DNA of 64,000 bases. Origin: Gp6-AA40 sp035647075. Its GTDB lineage: Bacteria; Acidobacteriota; Vicinamibacteria; Vicinamibacterales; UBA2999. The DNA lies in NCBI GenBank assembly GCA_035647075.1, contig DASROF010000173.1, forward strand, positions 1 to 64,000, given 5' to 3'. Positions 1-8,614 of the stretch are shown here, one piece after another. Every line of letters starts with the position of its first letter. Positions within the stretch are counted from its first letter, which is position 1. The position numbers and the translations under genes were made by a program. The notes beneath the pieces are model-generated. The model was given only the letters and a program-made list of their open reading frames with translations, ran no database searches and was not told the origin of the DNA.

Positions 1-20
1 TTACTGACCCGCGTCAATTC

Positions 21-43
21 CAATGCCCAATGCCCAATGCCAC
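21..43. repeat. short tandem repeat downstream of sucD
   Basis: The 49 bases before the sucD stop hold about three tandem copies of a 7-base unit (TGCCCAA). Nothing coding is visible. It belongs with the other low-complexity intergenic words in this window. Confidence 0.5.
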
Positions 44-49
44 ACGCTC

Positions 50-922
50 TTACGCGCGCAGCAGTTCTTTCACGGCTGCGCCAATGTCCGCCGGGCTCTT
101 GACGACACGCACGCCCGCGGCGCTGAGCGCGTCCATCTTCTCGGCCGCCGTGCCCTGTCCGCCGGCGATGATGGCGCCGGCATGTCCCATCCGACGTCCG
201 GGCGGTGCCGTCTGTCCGGCGATGAAGCCCACCACCGGCTTCTTGAACGATTCCTTGATGTAGGCCGCGGCTTCCTGCTCGGCCGTGCCGCCGATCTCGC
301 CAATCATGATCACGGCCTCGGTATCGGGGTCGGCCGAAAACAAGGTCAACGCGTCGATGAAGCTCGTACCAATAAGCGGATCGCCCCCGATTCCGATGCA
401 GGTCGTCTGTCCCATCCCCTGCTTCGACAACTGGTGAATCGCCTCGTAGGTGAGCGTGCCGCTCTTCGAGACAATTCCGATCCGTCCCTCGCGGCAGATG
501 TGTCCAGGGATGATGCCCGCCTTCGCCTGACCCGCGGTGATGACCCCGGGGCAGTTTGGCCCGATGAGTCTGGTCCGCCGGCCGTTCATGAATGTCATCA
601 CCTTGAGCATGTCCAATGTCGGGATGCCTTCCGTGATGCAGACCGCGAGCGGAATCTCCGCGTCGGCGGCCTCCATGATGGCGTCGGCGGCGAACGGCGG
701 CGGAACGAAGATCACCGTCGCGTTCGCGCCTGTCTCGCGAACAGCATCATGCACGCTGTTGAAGACCGGCCATCCTTCGTGCCTGGTGCCGCCCTTTCCA
801 GGGGTGACGCCGCCAACCACCTTGGTGCCATAAGCCGCGGCAGCCTTCGCATGGAAGGTGCCTTCGCGCCCGGTAAGTCCCTGCACGATGAGCCGCGTGT
901 TTCGGTCTAAGAGGACTGCCAC
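50..922 (-). CDS. sucD: succinyl-CoA synthetase (ADP/GDP-forming), alpha subunit
   Basis: Cytoplasmic TCA-cycle enzyme subunit. With SucC it converts succinyl-CoA to succinate with substrate-level phosphorylation. The 290 aa length is usual for the family. The N-terminal half is a CoA-binding Rossmann fold (GLTGREGTFH near residue 15; GPNCPGVI near 121). The C-terminal half has GIGGDP and the GHAGAI stretch that carries the phosphorylated histidine. It lies 2 bases downstream of sucC on the same strand, so the two are surely co-transcribed. No oddity seen. Confidence 0.97.
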   Translation of the reverse strand: MAVLLDRNTRLIVQGLTGREGTFHAKAAAAYGTKVVGGVTPGKGGTRHEGWPVFNSVHDAVRETGANATVIFVPPPFAADAIMEAADAEIPLAVCITEGIPTLDMLKVMTFMNGRRTRLIGPNCPGVITAGQAKAGIIPGHICREGRIGIVSKSGTLTYEAIHQLSKQGMGQTTCIGIGGDPLIGTSFIDALTLFSADPDTEAVIMIGEIGGTAEQEAAAYIKESFKKPVVGFIAGQTAPPGRRMGHAGAIIAGGQGTAAEKMDALSAAGVRVVKSPADIGAAVKELLRA

Positions 923-924
923 GA

Positions 925-2088
925 TTACCGCCGCGCGAGAGCGACAACCTTCTCTGCCGCTTCGCCCATTGAGTCTGCCGTCGTGAAGTTCAACTTGCTG
1001 TCGCGGAGGATCTGTTTACCTTCCTCCACGTTCGTCCCTTCCATGCGAATCACGATCGGCACAGGTACGCCGAGCTCCGTGACCGCAGCGACGACGCCCT
1101 GTGCCAACACGTCGCAGCGCAGGATTCCGCCGAAGATGTTGATCAACACGGCTTTGACGTTCTTGTCCGCCATCAGAATCCGGAAGGCGTTCTTGATCTG
1201 CTCCGCGTTGGCCCCGCCCCCGACGTCCAGGAAGTTCGCTGGCTCACCCCCGGCGAGCTTGATGATGTCCATCGTCGCCATCGCCAGGCCGGCACCGTTC
1301 ACCATGCAACCGATGTTGCCGTCCAGCCGGATGTAGTTCAGCGAGAACGTCGAGGCCTCGACTTCGAGCGGATCCTCTTCGGTGACGTCCCGCAGGTCTT
1401 TCAACTCGGGGTGGCGGTACAGCGCGTTGTCGTCAAAGCTGACCTTCGCGTCCAGCGCCAGAAGCTCGCCGCCCTTCGTCAGGATCAGCGGGTTGATTTC
1501 AATCATCGACGCATCGGTTTCAACGAACGCCTTGTAGACGGCCTCGAGCACCTTCACGAACTTCCCCGCCACCGGAGCCGGTAACCCCATTCCGAACGCC
1601 AGCTTGCGAGCCTGGAAGGCAATGACACCAGTACCGGGATTGATGTGCTCTCGAAGAATCTTGTCCGGGTCTGACGCAGCCACCTCTTCGATGTCCATGC
1701 CGCCAGCCGCGCTCGCGATAATCACAGGAGCCGCTGCGGCACGGTCGAGAACAATGCTCAGATACAGCTCGCGTTCGATTTGCAGCCCTTCTTCGATCAG
1801 CACCCGGCCGACCTTCTTCCCGTCAGGGCCGGTTTGATGGGTGACGAGTGTCATCCCGATCATCTGTTTGGCGACCTGCTCGGCCTCCTGTGGCGATCGG
1901 ACGACTTTCACGCCTCCGCCCTTGCCACGGCCGCCAGCGTGAATCTGCGCCTTGACCACGGCAATGTCGCCGCCGAGCCGACGAGCGATGTCGCCCGCTT
2001 CCGCGGAAGCGAATGCCACTTCACCGCGCGGGACCGGGACGCCGAATCGTGAGAGGACTTGTTTTGCCTGATACTCGTGGATTTTCAC
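925..2088 (-). CDS. sucC: succinyl-CoA synthetase (ADP/GDP-forming), beta subunit
   Basis: Nucleotide- and succinate-binding partner of SucD. At 387 aa it has family length. The start MKIHEYQAKQVLSRFGVPVP is the standard ATP-grasp opening. Further on are GGRGKGGGVK (nucleotide binding), EINPL (metal ligand region) and the C-terminal NIFGGILRCD CoA-ligase segment. It is first of the sucCD pair. Its start is 33 bases from the divergent Dabb gene, so both promoters share that short gap. Confidence 0.97.
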   Translation of the reverse strand: MKIHEYQAKQVLSRFGVPVPRGEVAFASAEAGDIARRLGGDIAVVKAQIHAGGRGKGGGVKVVRSPQEAEQVAKQMIGMTLVTHQTGPDGKKVGRVLIEEGLQIERELYLSIVLDRAAAAPVIIASAAGGMDIEEVAASDPDKILREHINPGTGVIAFQARKLAFGMGLPAPVAGKFVKVLEAVYKAFVETDASMIEINPLILTKGGELLALDAKVSFDDNALYRHPELKDLRDVTEEDPLEVEASTFSLNYIRLDGNIGCMVNGAGLAMATMDIIKLAGGEPANFLDVGGGANAEQIKNAFRILMADKNVKAVLINIFGGILRCDVLAQGVVAAVTELGVPVPIVIRMEGTNVEEGKQILRDSKLNFTTADSMGEAAEKVVALARR

Positions 2089-2109
2089 AAACGGCTGATC
2101 GTATCAAAC

Positions 2110-2115
2110 TAGTAT
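2110..2115 (+). promoter_or_regulatory. -10 box of the Dabb gene, close to the start codon
   Basis: TAGTAT ends 6 bases before the ATG at 2122. A transcript starting about 7 bases past it would be leaderless or nearly so. No good -35 is seen at 16-18 bases. The same geometry recurs before kdsB, kdsA and the GHMP kinase. Confidence 0.35.
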
Positions 2116-2121
2116 TCGGTC

Positions 2122-2421
2122 ATGATCGTTCATATCGTCTTCTGGCGCCTTCATCAGACCGCCAACGGCAAGTCGAAACACGACAACGCCCGTGAGATCA
2201 AGGAGCGACTCGAAGCGTTGCGAGGCTTACCAGGGCTGCGGCGTCTGGACGTCGGCATCGACTTCGCCGGCACCGAACAGTCGTCTGACGTGGCGCTCTA
2301 CACGGAATTCGATTCGAGAGAGGCGCTGGACGCCTACCAGGTTCATCCGGCGCATCAGGAGTTTGCGGCATTCCTCACGCCCCTCCGGTCGGAGCGGCGT
2401 GTCGTCGATTACGAATCATAG
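2122..2421 (+). CDS. Dabb (stress-responsive A/B barrel) family protein
   Basis: Small 99 aa cytoplasmic protein with the ferredoxin-like dimeric barrel pattern: MIVHIVFWRL at the start, a central amphipathic helix (KERLEALRGLPGLRRLDVG), then a strand (DVALYTEF) and the YQVHPAHQEF motif typical of Dabb proteins. The family includes plant stress proteins and cyclases, but most bacterial members have no known reaction. It stands alone between divergent sucC and convergent mdh, so context gives no clear role. Confidence 0.85.
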   Translation: MIVHIVFWRLHQTANGKSKHDNAREIKERLEALRGLPGLRRLDVGIDFAGTEQSSDVALYTEFDSREALDAYQVHPAHQEFAAFLTPLRSERRVVDYES

Positions 2422-2433
2422 AGACCGGGCATC

Positions 2434-2459
2434 AGGGCCGACCGCAAGGTCTGGGCCCT
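2434..2459. terminator. hairpin between convergent Dabb gene and mdh
   Basis: A ten-base-pair stem (AGGGCC plus GACC) closes on a GCAA tetraloop, with a two-base bulge on the 3' side. It overlaps the mdh stop codon and follows the Dabb stop by 12 bases. There is no T-run on either side, so it may be a factor-assisted or bidirectional terminator, or an mRNA 3'-end stabiliser. Confidence 0.5.
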
Positions 2460-3384
2460 ACATCCCGATGACGTCCACCAGCTCTTTCACCGACGCGGCA
2501 GACTTCTTGAGCGCCGCCTCCTCTTCCGCCGTCAGTTTGATCTCGATGATCTGCTCGACCCCGCGCGCTCCCAGCTTGACCGGCACGCCGACGAAGAGAT
2601 CGCGAATCCCATACTCTCCCTGCAGGTACACCGAACACGGCAGGATCTTCTTCTTGTCCTTGAGGATCGCCTCACACATCTCCGCCGCCGCCTGACCCGG
2701 CGCGTACCAGGCGCTCGTGCCGACCAGCTTCGTGATTTCAGCGCCGCCGTCGGCCGTCCGCTTCGCGATCGCCTCGATGCGTTCCTTCGACAGGAGCTCG
2801 GTCAGAGGGATGCCGGCGACGGTCGAATAGCGCGGCAGTGGCACCATCGTGTCGCCGTGGCCGCCGAGCACGAATGAATGCACGTTCTGAACCGAGACGT
2901 TCAGCTCCATTGCCACGAACGTGCTCATCCGCGCCGAATCCAGCACGCCAGCCATCCCGATGATTCGCTCACGCGGGAACTTGGTCAGCTTGAAGAGCGC
3001 TTGCGACATGGCGTCCAGCGGGTTGGCCACCGGCACGACGATCGCGTTCGGGCAGTACTGCACCAGGTTCGGCGCGATGCTCTTCATGATCTCGAAGTTG
3101 TCGCGCACCAGATCATCGCGGCTCATGCCCGGCTTCCTCGGTTTGCCGGAGGTGATGACGACGATGTCCGAGCCGGCGGCAGCGTTCCAGTCGGAGCCGC
3201 CAATCACCCGCGAGTCTGAACCGATGATCGGGCAGGTCTCGTAAATGTCCAGCGCGACGCCCGCCGCCTTCGTCTCGGCGATGTCGATGATGACGACATC
3301 GGCGAGCGCCTTCTCCGCGATGGATCGAGCGACGGTCATGCCGACGTTGCCGGCGCCGCCAACCACTGTAACTTTGCGATTCAT
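2458..3384 (-). CDS. mdh: malate dehydrogenase (LDH-like type)
   Basis: NAD-dependent oxidation of malate to oxaloacetate in the TCA cycle. At 308 aa it has the LDH-like MDH length. The Rossmann motif GGAGNVGMTVA is at residues 9-19. The substrate loop has RKPGMSRDDLV (catalytic Arg region), NPLD is present, and GGHGDTMVP carries the catalytic His (about residue 175). Placement beside sucCD fits a TCA-cycle neighbourhood, though it has its own promoter region of about 230 bases shared with divergent serA. Confidence 0.95.
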   Translation of the reverse strand: MNRKVTVVGGAGNVGMTVARSIAEKALADVVIIDIAETKAAGVALDIYETCPIIGSDSRVIGGSDWNAAAGSDIVVITSGKPRKPGMSRDDLVRDNFEIMKSIAPNLVQYCPNAIVVPVANPLDAMSQALFKLTKFPRERIIGMAGVLDSARMSTFVAMELNVSVQNVHSFVLGGHGDTMVPLPRYSTVAGIPLTELLSKERIEAIAKRTADGGAEITKLVGTSAWYAPGQAAAEMCEAILKDKKKILPCSVYLQGEYGIRDLFVGVPVKLGARGVEQIIEIKLTAEEEAALKKSAASVKELVDVIGM

Positions 3385-3566
3385 GAGCTCCTCTAAAAAG
3401 CACGAACGTTAGGGCACGATCCCTCAGCTACCGCTCGAAGTACTCACAGTTTCTGTGGAAAACCCTGTTGAAAAGAGGCCGCGTACGCCGCCAACCGTCG
3501 CTGATCTCACAGCATTTAGCGGTTTGCACCAACGTTGTGCGGACGTTACCTTCGCGAACGGAAGAT

Positions 3567-3572
3567 TATACT
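3567..3572 (+). promoter_or_regulatory. possible serA -10 box in the mdh-serA intergenic gap
   Basis: The 233-base gap between divergent mdh and serA holds no gene. TATACT at 3567 lies 45 bases before the chosen serA start. GTTACC or TTACCT about 15-16 bases upstream could serve as a weak -35. Assignment is tentative. Confidence 0.35.
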
Positions 3573-3617
3573 TTCAAGCATCCGCGTTATTCGAACTCTC
3601 ACTGCTCTGGTCGCACC

Positions 3618-5201
3618 GTGAAAATTGTTGTCGCCGACGATCTCCCTGAATCCGCACTTCAACTCCTGAGAGGCGAAGGGTGGGACGTGGACGCCCAGAC
3701 CGGGCGGACACCGGACCAGCTCGCCAGAGATCTCCAGAACGCCGATGCACTCGTCGTGCGGAGCGCGACGAAGGTCACGGCTGATCTCATTGCTGCTGCC
3801 AGCGCGATCCGGGTGATCGCGCGCGCGGGCACCGGCGTGGACAACGTCGACGTCCCCGCCGCGAGCGCTCGCGGCATCGTCGTCATGAACGCCCCTGGCG
3901 CAAACAGCGTCAGCGTCGCCGAACTGGCAATGGGACTCATCCTGGCGCTGGCGCGGCATATCCCTGCGGCGGATGCGGCGATGAAGCAGGGAAAGTGGGA
4001 GAAGAAGAAGTTTCTTGGCGAGGAGGTCCGGGACAAAACGCTGGGACTTGTCGGCCTCGGGCGCATCGGACAGGAAGTCGCGCGCCGGGCCATCGGCTTC
4101 AGCATGCGGGTGATCGCCCACGATCCGTTTATCTCAGAGCAGGTTGCGGGCGATCTCGGCGTTGAGCTCGTGCCGATGGACGACCTCTTCGCGCGCGCTG
4201 ACTATATATCCCTGCACATGCCGTCGACTCCGCAGACGAAACAAATGATCAACGCGAGCCGGCTGCAGCGGGCAAAGAAGGGGATCCGAATCGTCAATAC
4301 CGCGCGCGGCGATCTGGTTGATGAATCAGCACTTGCGGACGCGATCGAAGCGGGTCAGGTTGGCGGAGCCGGCCTCGATGTCTTCACAAAGGAGCCCACG
4401 GTCGATCACCGCCTCCAGATGCTGCCCCAGGTGATTGCGACGCCGCACATTGCGGCGTCCACGCGAGAGGGTCAGGAGCTTGTCGGCGTCGAAACGGCCG
4501 CCGCGTTGCGCGATTTTCTCAAGGATGGCTTGATACGCAACGCGGTCAACTTCCCATCCGTTTCAGCGGAGGAGTACAAGAAGCTGCAACCCTTTGTCAC
4601 GCTCGCCGAACGCCTGGGGACCTTCGTCGCCCAGATGGCTGACGGCCGCGCACGCTCGGTTGGCATCCGCTATTACGGAGATCTGGCCACCAGCCGGACC
4701 GACATGCTGGGTAACGCCGTCCTCGCCGGCATGTTCAAGCCGATTCTCTCGTCCGGCGTCACACTCGTGAACGCGCGCAGCGTCGCTGCCGAGCGCGGCA
4801 TCGAGGTGGTCGAGTCGCGCAGCACGCGTCGCCGCGATTACACGAGTCTGATTTCCGTCAAACTGCAAACGGCCGAGGGGGCACGGCACATCGAGGGAGC
4901 CGTGTCCGAGCGTGGCATCCCTCGTCTCGTGTCTCTCGACGGCGTCGTGGTCGAGGCGCCACTCGAGGGAACGATGGTCGTGACCTGCAATACCGATCAG
5001 CCCGGAGTTATCGGTCAGGTCGGGACGATTCTCGGTCGGCACGACGTCAACATCGCAACGTTCGCGCTGGGCCGCGACGGCGACCGTGCGGTTGCCGCGG
5101 CGATTGTCGACGAACCGGAAGACCGGCCGGTGCCGGAAGCGGTTGTCGACGAACTGCGGCAGGTGAAGGCGATCCGTGAGGCACGGATCGTCCGAGTGTG
5201 A
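3618..5201 (+). CDS. serA: D-3-phosphoglycerate dehydrogenase, long form
   Basis: First step of serine synthesis: 3-phosphoglycerate to 3-phosphohydroxypyruvate with NAD. I start it at GTG 3618 because the protein then begins MKIVVADDLPESAL and is 527 aa, the usual long-form length. The open frame upstream of that lacks family features. Domains: substrate-binding 1-100 and 290-320, NAD-binding Rossmann in between (GLVGLGRIGQEVARRA), catalytic NTARGDLVDE and TPHIAAS, an intervening ASB domain (about 330-450), and a C-terminal ACT domain (about 455-527; VTCNTDQPGVIGQVG) likely to sense serine. It is followed after 35 bases by kdsB. Confidence 0.95.
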   Translation: MKIVVADDLPESALQLLRGEGWDVDAQTGRTPDQLARDLQNADALVVRSATKVTADLIAAASAIRVIARAGTGVDNVDVPAASARGIVVMNAPGANSVSVAELAMGLILALARHIPAADAAMKQGKWEKKKFLGEEVRDKTLGLVGLGRIGQEVARRAIGFSMRVIAHDPFISEQVAGDLGVELVPMDDLFARADYISLHMPSTPQTKQMINASRLQRAKKGIRIVNTARGDLVDESALADAIEAGQVGGAGLDVFTKEPTVDHRLQMLPQVIATPHIAASTREGQELVGVETAAALRDFLKDGLIRNAVNFPSVSAEEYKKLQPFVTLAERLGTFVAQMADGRARSVGIRYYGDLATSRTDMLGNAVLAGMFKPILSSGVTLVNARSVAAERGIEVVESRSTRRRDYTSLISVKLQTAEGARHIEGAVSERGIPRLVSLDGVVVEAPLEGTMVVTCNTDQPGVIGQVGTILGRHDVNIATFALGRDGDRAVAAAIVDEPEDRPVPEAVVDELRQVKAIREARIVRV

Positions 5202-5225
5202 GCCGGCGCGAGCGACCCGTTATGC

Positions 5226-5231
5226 TATGAT
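5226..5231 (+). promoter_or_regulatory. -10 box immediately before kdsB
   Basis: TATGAT ends 5 bases before the GTG start at 5237, so a transcript from it would begin at or next to the start codon. No convincing -35 is present. Confidence 0.35.
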
Positions 5232-5236
5232 TCGCC

Positions 5237-6046
5237 GTGCACCCTGCTTCGTTCCGTGATCCTTTTCAACGGACGTCAGAGGCCACTTCAGTCGCCGTCA
5301 TCCCCGCCCGTTACGCGTCGACTCGCCTTCCCGGAAAACCACTCATAGACATCGCCGGTCGCCCGATGATCGAACACGTCTATCGTCGCGCGGCCGAGGC
5401 TCGCGGCGTTGACGCCGTGGTCGTCGCAACCGACGATCAGCGCGTCGCCGACGCGGTCCTGCGTTTCGGCGGCGTTGCACGGATGACAGCCGCGACCCAC
5501 AAGACCGGCACTGATCGAATCGCGGAAGTCGCTCGCGACCTGCACTGCTCCATCATCGTGAATGTTCAGGGAGATGAGCCGTTCGTCGATCCCGCGGCGA
5601 TCACGAAGATGCTGGATGCCCTGCACGCTGATGCGACACTGGAAATGGCGACGCTACGCACCCCCATTCGGAGTGAGGAGGATTACACGAACCCTCACGT
5701 CGTCAAGGTGGTGACAGACGTCAACGACAACGCGCTGTATTTTTCGCGTGCATCGGTTCCTTTTCATCGTGACGGTCCGCCGAAAGGCGGACACTACGCG
5801 CACAAGCATCTCGGGTTGTACGCCTATCGCCGCGACTTTCTGCTCCGTCTCGCGTCGCTGCCGCAAACAGCGCTCGAGCGGGCGGAATCACTCGAACAGC
5901 TGCGCGCTCTCGAACACGGTTACCGGATCCGCGCGGTCGAAACCCAGCACGACTCAATCGGTGTTGACACACCGGAAGATTTGGAACGCGTCCGTCTCGC
6001 CGTCGCACATCAGCGCGAGGGCGGGCTCGCATCTATACGAGGGTGA
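5237..6046 (+). CDS. kdsB: 3-deoxy-manno-octulosonate cytidylyltransferase (CMP-KDO synthetase)
   Basis: Activates KDO with CTP to CMP-KDO, the donor for the inner core of lipopolysaccharide. It is 269 aa, slightly longer than usual because of about 18 extra N-terminal residues. The real fold begins at VAVIPARYASTRLPGKPL, the nucleotide-binding signature, so a start closer to that point cannot be excluded. Other motifs: VVVATDD, NVQGDEP (metal and CTP site) and HKHLGLYAYR. GTG start. It leads kdsB-pyrG-kdsA-kdsD-lapB, and PyrG next door makes its CTP substrate. Confidence 0.93.
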   Translation: MHPASFRDPFQRTSEATSVAVIPARYASTRLPGKPLIDIAGRPMIEHVYRRAAEARGVDAVVVATDDQRVADAVLRFGGVARMTAATHKTGTDRIAEVARDLHCSIIVNVQGDEPFVDPAAITKMLDALHADATLEMATLRTPIRSEEDYTNPHVVKVVTDVNDNALYFSRASVPFHRDGPPKGGHYAHKHLGLYAYRRDFLLRLASLPQTALERAESLEQLRALEHGYRIRAVETQHDSIGVDTPEDLERVRLAVAHQREGGLASIRG

Positions 6047-6052
6047 GGTGGC

Positions 6053-7714
6053 ATGACCCAACGACCTGATGGACGGCCTGTGAAGTACATCTTCGTGACT
6101 GGCGGCGTAGTGTCGTCCCTCGGCAAGGGACTGGCCGCGGCTTCTATCGGCCGGCTGCTCGAGGACCACGGCTACACCGTTGCCCTGCAGAAGTTTGACC
6201 CATACATCAACGTCGATCCGGGGACGATGAGCCCGTATCAGCACGGCGAGGTGTACGTCACCGACGATGGAGCTGAGACGGACCTCGATCTCGGGCACTA
6301 CGAGCGGTTCACCAGCATGGTGGCCACGCGTAACAGCAACTGGACCACCGGAAAGATCTATCTGTCGGTCATTCAGAAGGAGCGTCGCGGCGACTATCTC
6401 GGCCGGACCGTGCAGGTCATTCCGCACATCACGAACGAAATCAAGGACGCCATCCGGATGGCCGGCCGCGATGTGGACGTCGTGCTCGTCGAAATCGGCG
6501 GCACCGTGGGCGACATCGAGAGTATGCCGTTCCTCGAAGCCATCAGGCAGTTCCGTCTCGACGTCGGTCGCGAGAACACGCTCTACATCCACCTCACGCT
6601 GGTGCCATTCATCGGCACTGCCGGCGAATTGAAGACCAAGCCAACGCAGCACAGCGTCCGGGATCTGCGGTCGATCGGCATTCAGCCTGACGTCTTGCTC
6701 TGTCGCACCGACCGGTTCCTCGATGCCGACATCAAACGCAAGATCTCGCTGTTCTGTGACGTGAGCGAAGAAGCGGTCATCACGGCGAAGGACGTAGACA
6801 CGATTTACGAGGTGCCGCTGGTCCTGAAGGCCGAGGGGCTCGATCAGATCGTCCTCAAGCAGCTCGGCCTGCCGCTCACCCAGGCGCGGACCGAAGCCTG
6901 GGAGGAACTCGTCGATCGCATCAAGCAGCCGACCGACGAACTGATGATCCACGTGGTCGGTAAGTACACCGGCTACGAGGATTCGTACAAGAGTCTCAAT
7001 GAAGCGGTGTACCACGGCGGGTTCGCGCACCGACTCAAGGTGCGTCTGAACTGGGTCGAGGCTGAAGCACTCGAGCGCGAAGGCGGGACGTCCGCGCTCG
7101 AGGGTGCGCACGGCATTCTCGTCCCCGGCGGATTCGGCTCACGCGGCACGCGCGGGATGATGAAAGCGGCGGAGTACGCGCGCGAACACAACGTGCCGTT
7201 CTTCGGCATCTGCTACGGCTTCCAGTGGGCGACGGTCGAGTACGCGCGCAACGTCTGCGGCCTGGAAGGCGCCGACTCCACCGAGGTGGACGAGAACGCC
7301 CCCCACAAGGTCATCTACAAGCTGCGCGATCTCCTTGGGATCGACGAACTGGGCGGAACGATGCGGCTGGGACGCTATGCCTGCGAGCTCGCCCCGGGCT
7401 CACTCGCGGAACGCGTGTACGGCGCCTCGCTGATTCACGAACGGCATCGCCATCGCTTCGAGTTCAACTGTCTTTACGAGGAACCCCTCGCGGAGCAGGG
7501 TATGAAGGTGTCTGGGCGTTCTCCGGATGGCAAGTTCGTCGAGATCGCGGAACTGGCGTCGCACCCGTGGTTCCTCGCCGTCCAGTTCCATCCGGAGTTC
7601 CAATCGAGGCCGCTGCGGCCGCATCCGTTGTTTGCGAGCTTCGTCGGCGCATCGTACCGGCACAAAACCGGCGAGTTGACCGGCGCAGGAGTGACGACCA
7701 CCGCGAGCCGTTAG
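6053..7714 (+). CDS. pyrG: CTP synthase (glutamine-hydrolysing)
   Basis: Makes CTP from UTP, ATP and glutamine. At 553 aa it has full family length. The N-terminal synthetase domain opens with KYIFVTGGVVSSLGKG near residue 10, with DPYINVDPGTMSP and EIGGTVGDIES after it. The C-terminal class I glutamine amidotransferase domain shows GGFGSRG, PFFGICYGFQ (nucleophile Cys) and FHPEFQS (His-Glu). ATG 6053 has a purine-rich GAGGTG just upstream. A later GTG (6080) is possible but lacks that. It sits between kdsB and kdsA, as in many Gram-negatives. Confidence 0.97.
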   Translation: MTQRPDGRPVKYIFVTGGVVSSLGKGLAAASIGRLLEDHGYTVALQKFDPYINVDPGTMSPYQHGEVYVTDDGAETDLDLGHYERFTSMVATRNSNWTTGKIYLSVIQKERRGDYLGRTVQVIPHITNEIKDAIRMAGRDVDVVLVEIGGTVGDIESMPFLEAIRQFRLDVGRENTLYIHLTLVPFIGTAGELKTKPTQHSVRDLRSIGIQPDVLLCRTDRFLDADIKRKISLFCDVSEEAVITAKDVDTIYEVPLVLKAEGLDQIVLKQLGLPLTQARTEAWEELVDRIKQPTDELMIHVVGKYTGYEDSYKSLNEAVYHGGFAHRLKVRLNWVEAEALEREGGTSALEGAHGILVPGGFGSRGTRGMMKAAEYAREHNVPFFGICYGFQWATVEYARNVCGLEGADSTEVDENAPHKVIYKLRDLLGIDELGGTMRLGRYACELAPGSLAERVYGASLIHERHRHRFEFNCLYEEPLAEQGMKVSGRSPDGKFVEIAELASHPWFLAVQFHPEFQSRPLRPHPLFASFVGASYRHKTGELTGAGVTTTASR

Positions 7715-7738
7715 TGGTGTGTCGTGTTGATACGCACC

Positions 7739-7744
7739 TAAAAT
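7739..7744 (+). promoter_or_regulatory. -10-like box before kdsA
   Basis: TAAAAT ends 6 bases before the GTG start of kdsA, giving a potential leaderless mRNA. No good -35 is seen. It may add an internal promoter to the operon. Confidence 0.3.
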
Positions 7745-7750
7745 AGAGCG

Positions 7751-8614
7751 GTGCACCCGGTACCCGTGGGAGGCTTCACAGTCGGCGGCGGGCAGCCGCT
7801 CGCCTTCATCCTCGGCCCTTGTGTCATCGAAAGCCCGTCGCATGCGCTCGATCTCGCGCTTGCGATCAGTGACATCGCCAGCCGGTGCCCTGTCCCGGTG
7901 ATATTCAAGGCGTCGTTCGACAAGGCCAATCGCACGTCGCGATCATCGTTTCGCGGTCCGGGCCTCGAGGCGGGTCTCAAGGTCCTGTCCGACATCAAGG
8001 CGCGCACCGGCCTCCCCATCCTCACAGACATCCACGAAGCCGGTCAGGCCGCGGTTGTGGCAGCGGTTGCCGACGTCATTCAGATCCCGGCGTTCCTGTC
8101 CCGGCAGACAGATCTGATCGTGGCCGCGGCGCGCACCGGCGCGGTTGTGAACGTCAAGAAGGGGCAATTCCTCGCACCCCGGGATGTACGTCACGTCATC
8201 GACAAGATCACCGCGGAGGGAAACCACCGCGTCCTGGTCACTGAGCGCGGAGTCAGCTTCGGGTACAACAATCTCGTCGTGGACATGCGCGCGTTTCCGA
8301 TGCTCCGCGAACTGGGCTATCCCGTGGTGTTCGATGTGACGCACAGCCTGCAGTTGCCTGGGGCCGGCGACGGTGTCACTTCAGGCCTGGCGGAATACAT
8401 CGAACCGCTGGCCTCGGCGGGCGTGGCGGCAGGTGTCGACGCGGTGTTCATGGAAGTCCACGAAGAGCCGGCTCGCGCGAAGAGCGATGCCGCCAATGCG
8501 CTACGCCTCGATCATCTGGAGCCGCTCCTGCGCAAGCTGCAGCGAATCGACGCCGCTGCTCGCGAACGCGCCATCCCGGATACCGCGCCGGCGTCACCTG
8601 GAGCACGCGTATGA
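7751..8614 (+). CDS. kdsA: 3-deoxy-8-phosphooctulonate synthase (KDO-8-phosphate synthase)
   Basis: Condenses phosphoenolpyruvate with arabinose-5-phosphate to KDO-8-phosphate. It is 287 aa. Signature segments: LAFILGPCVIES (residues 18-29), FKASFDKANRTS, GLPILTDIHE, IQIPAFLSRQTDL, NVKKGQFLAP and the VFDVTHSLQLPG loop. The Cys in GPCVIES may be a metal ligand of the metal-dependent class. The Asn/Cys marker that separates classes should be confirmed by alignment. GTG start. Its stop overlaps the kdsD start by 4 bases (ATGA), indicating translational coupling. Confidence 0.95.
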   Translation: MHPVPVGGFTVGGGQPLAFILGPCVIESPSHALDLALAISDIASRCPVPVIFKASFDKANRTSRSSFRGPGLEAGLKVLSDIKARTGLPILTDIHEAGQAAVVAAVADVIQIPAFLSRQTDLIVAAARTGAVVNVKKGQFLAPRDVRHVIDKITAEGNHRVLVTERGVSFGYNNLVVDMRAFPMLRELGYPVVFDVTHSLQLPGAGDGVTSGLAEYIEPLASAGVAAGVDAVFMEVHEEPARAKSDAANALRLDHLEPLLRKLQRIDAAARERAIPDTAPASPGARV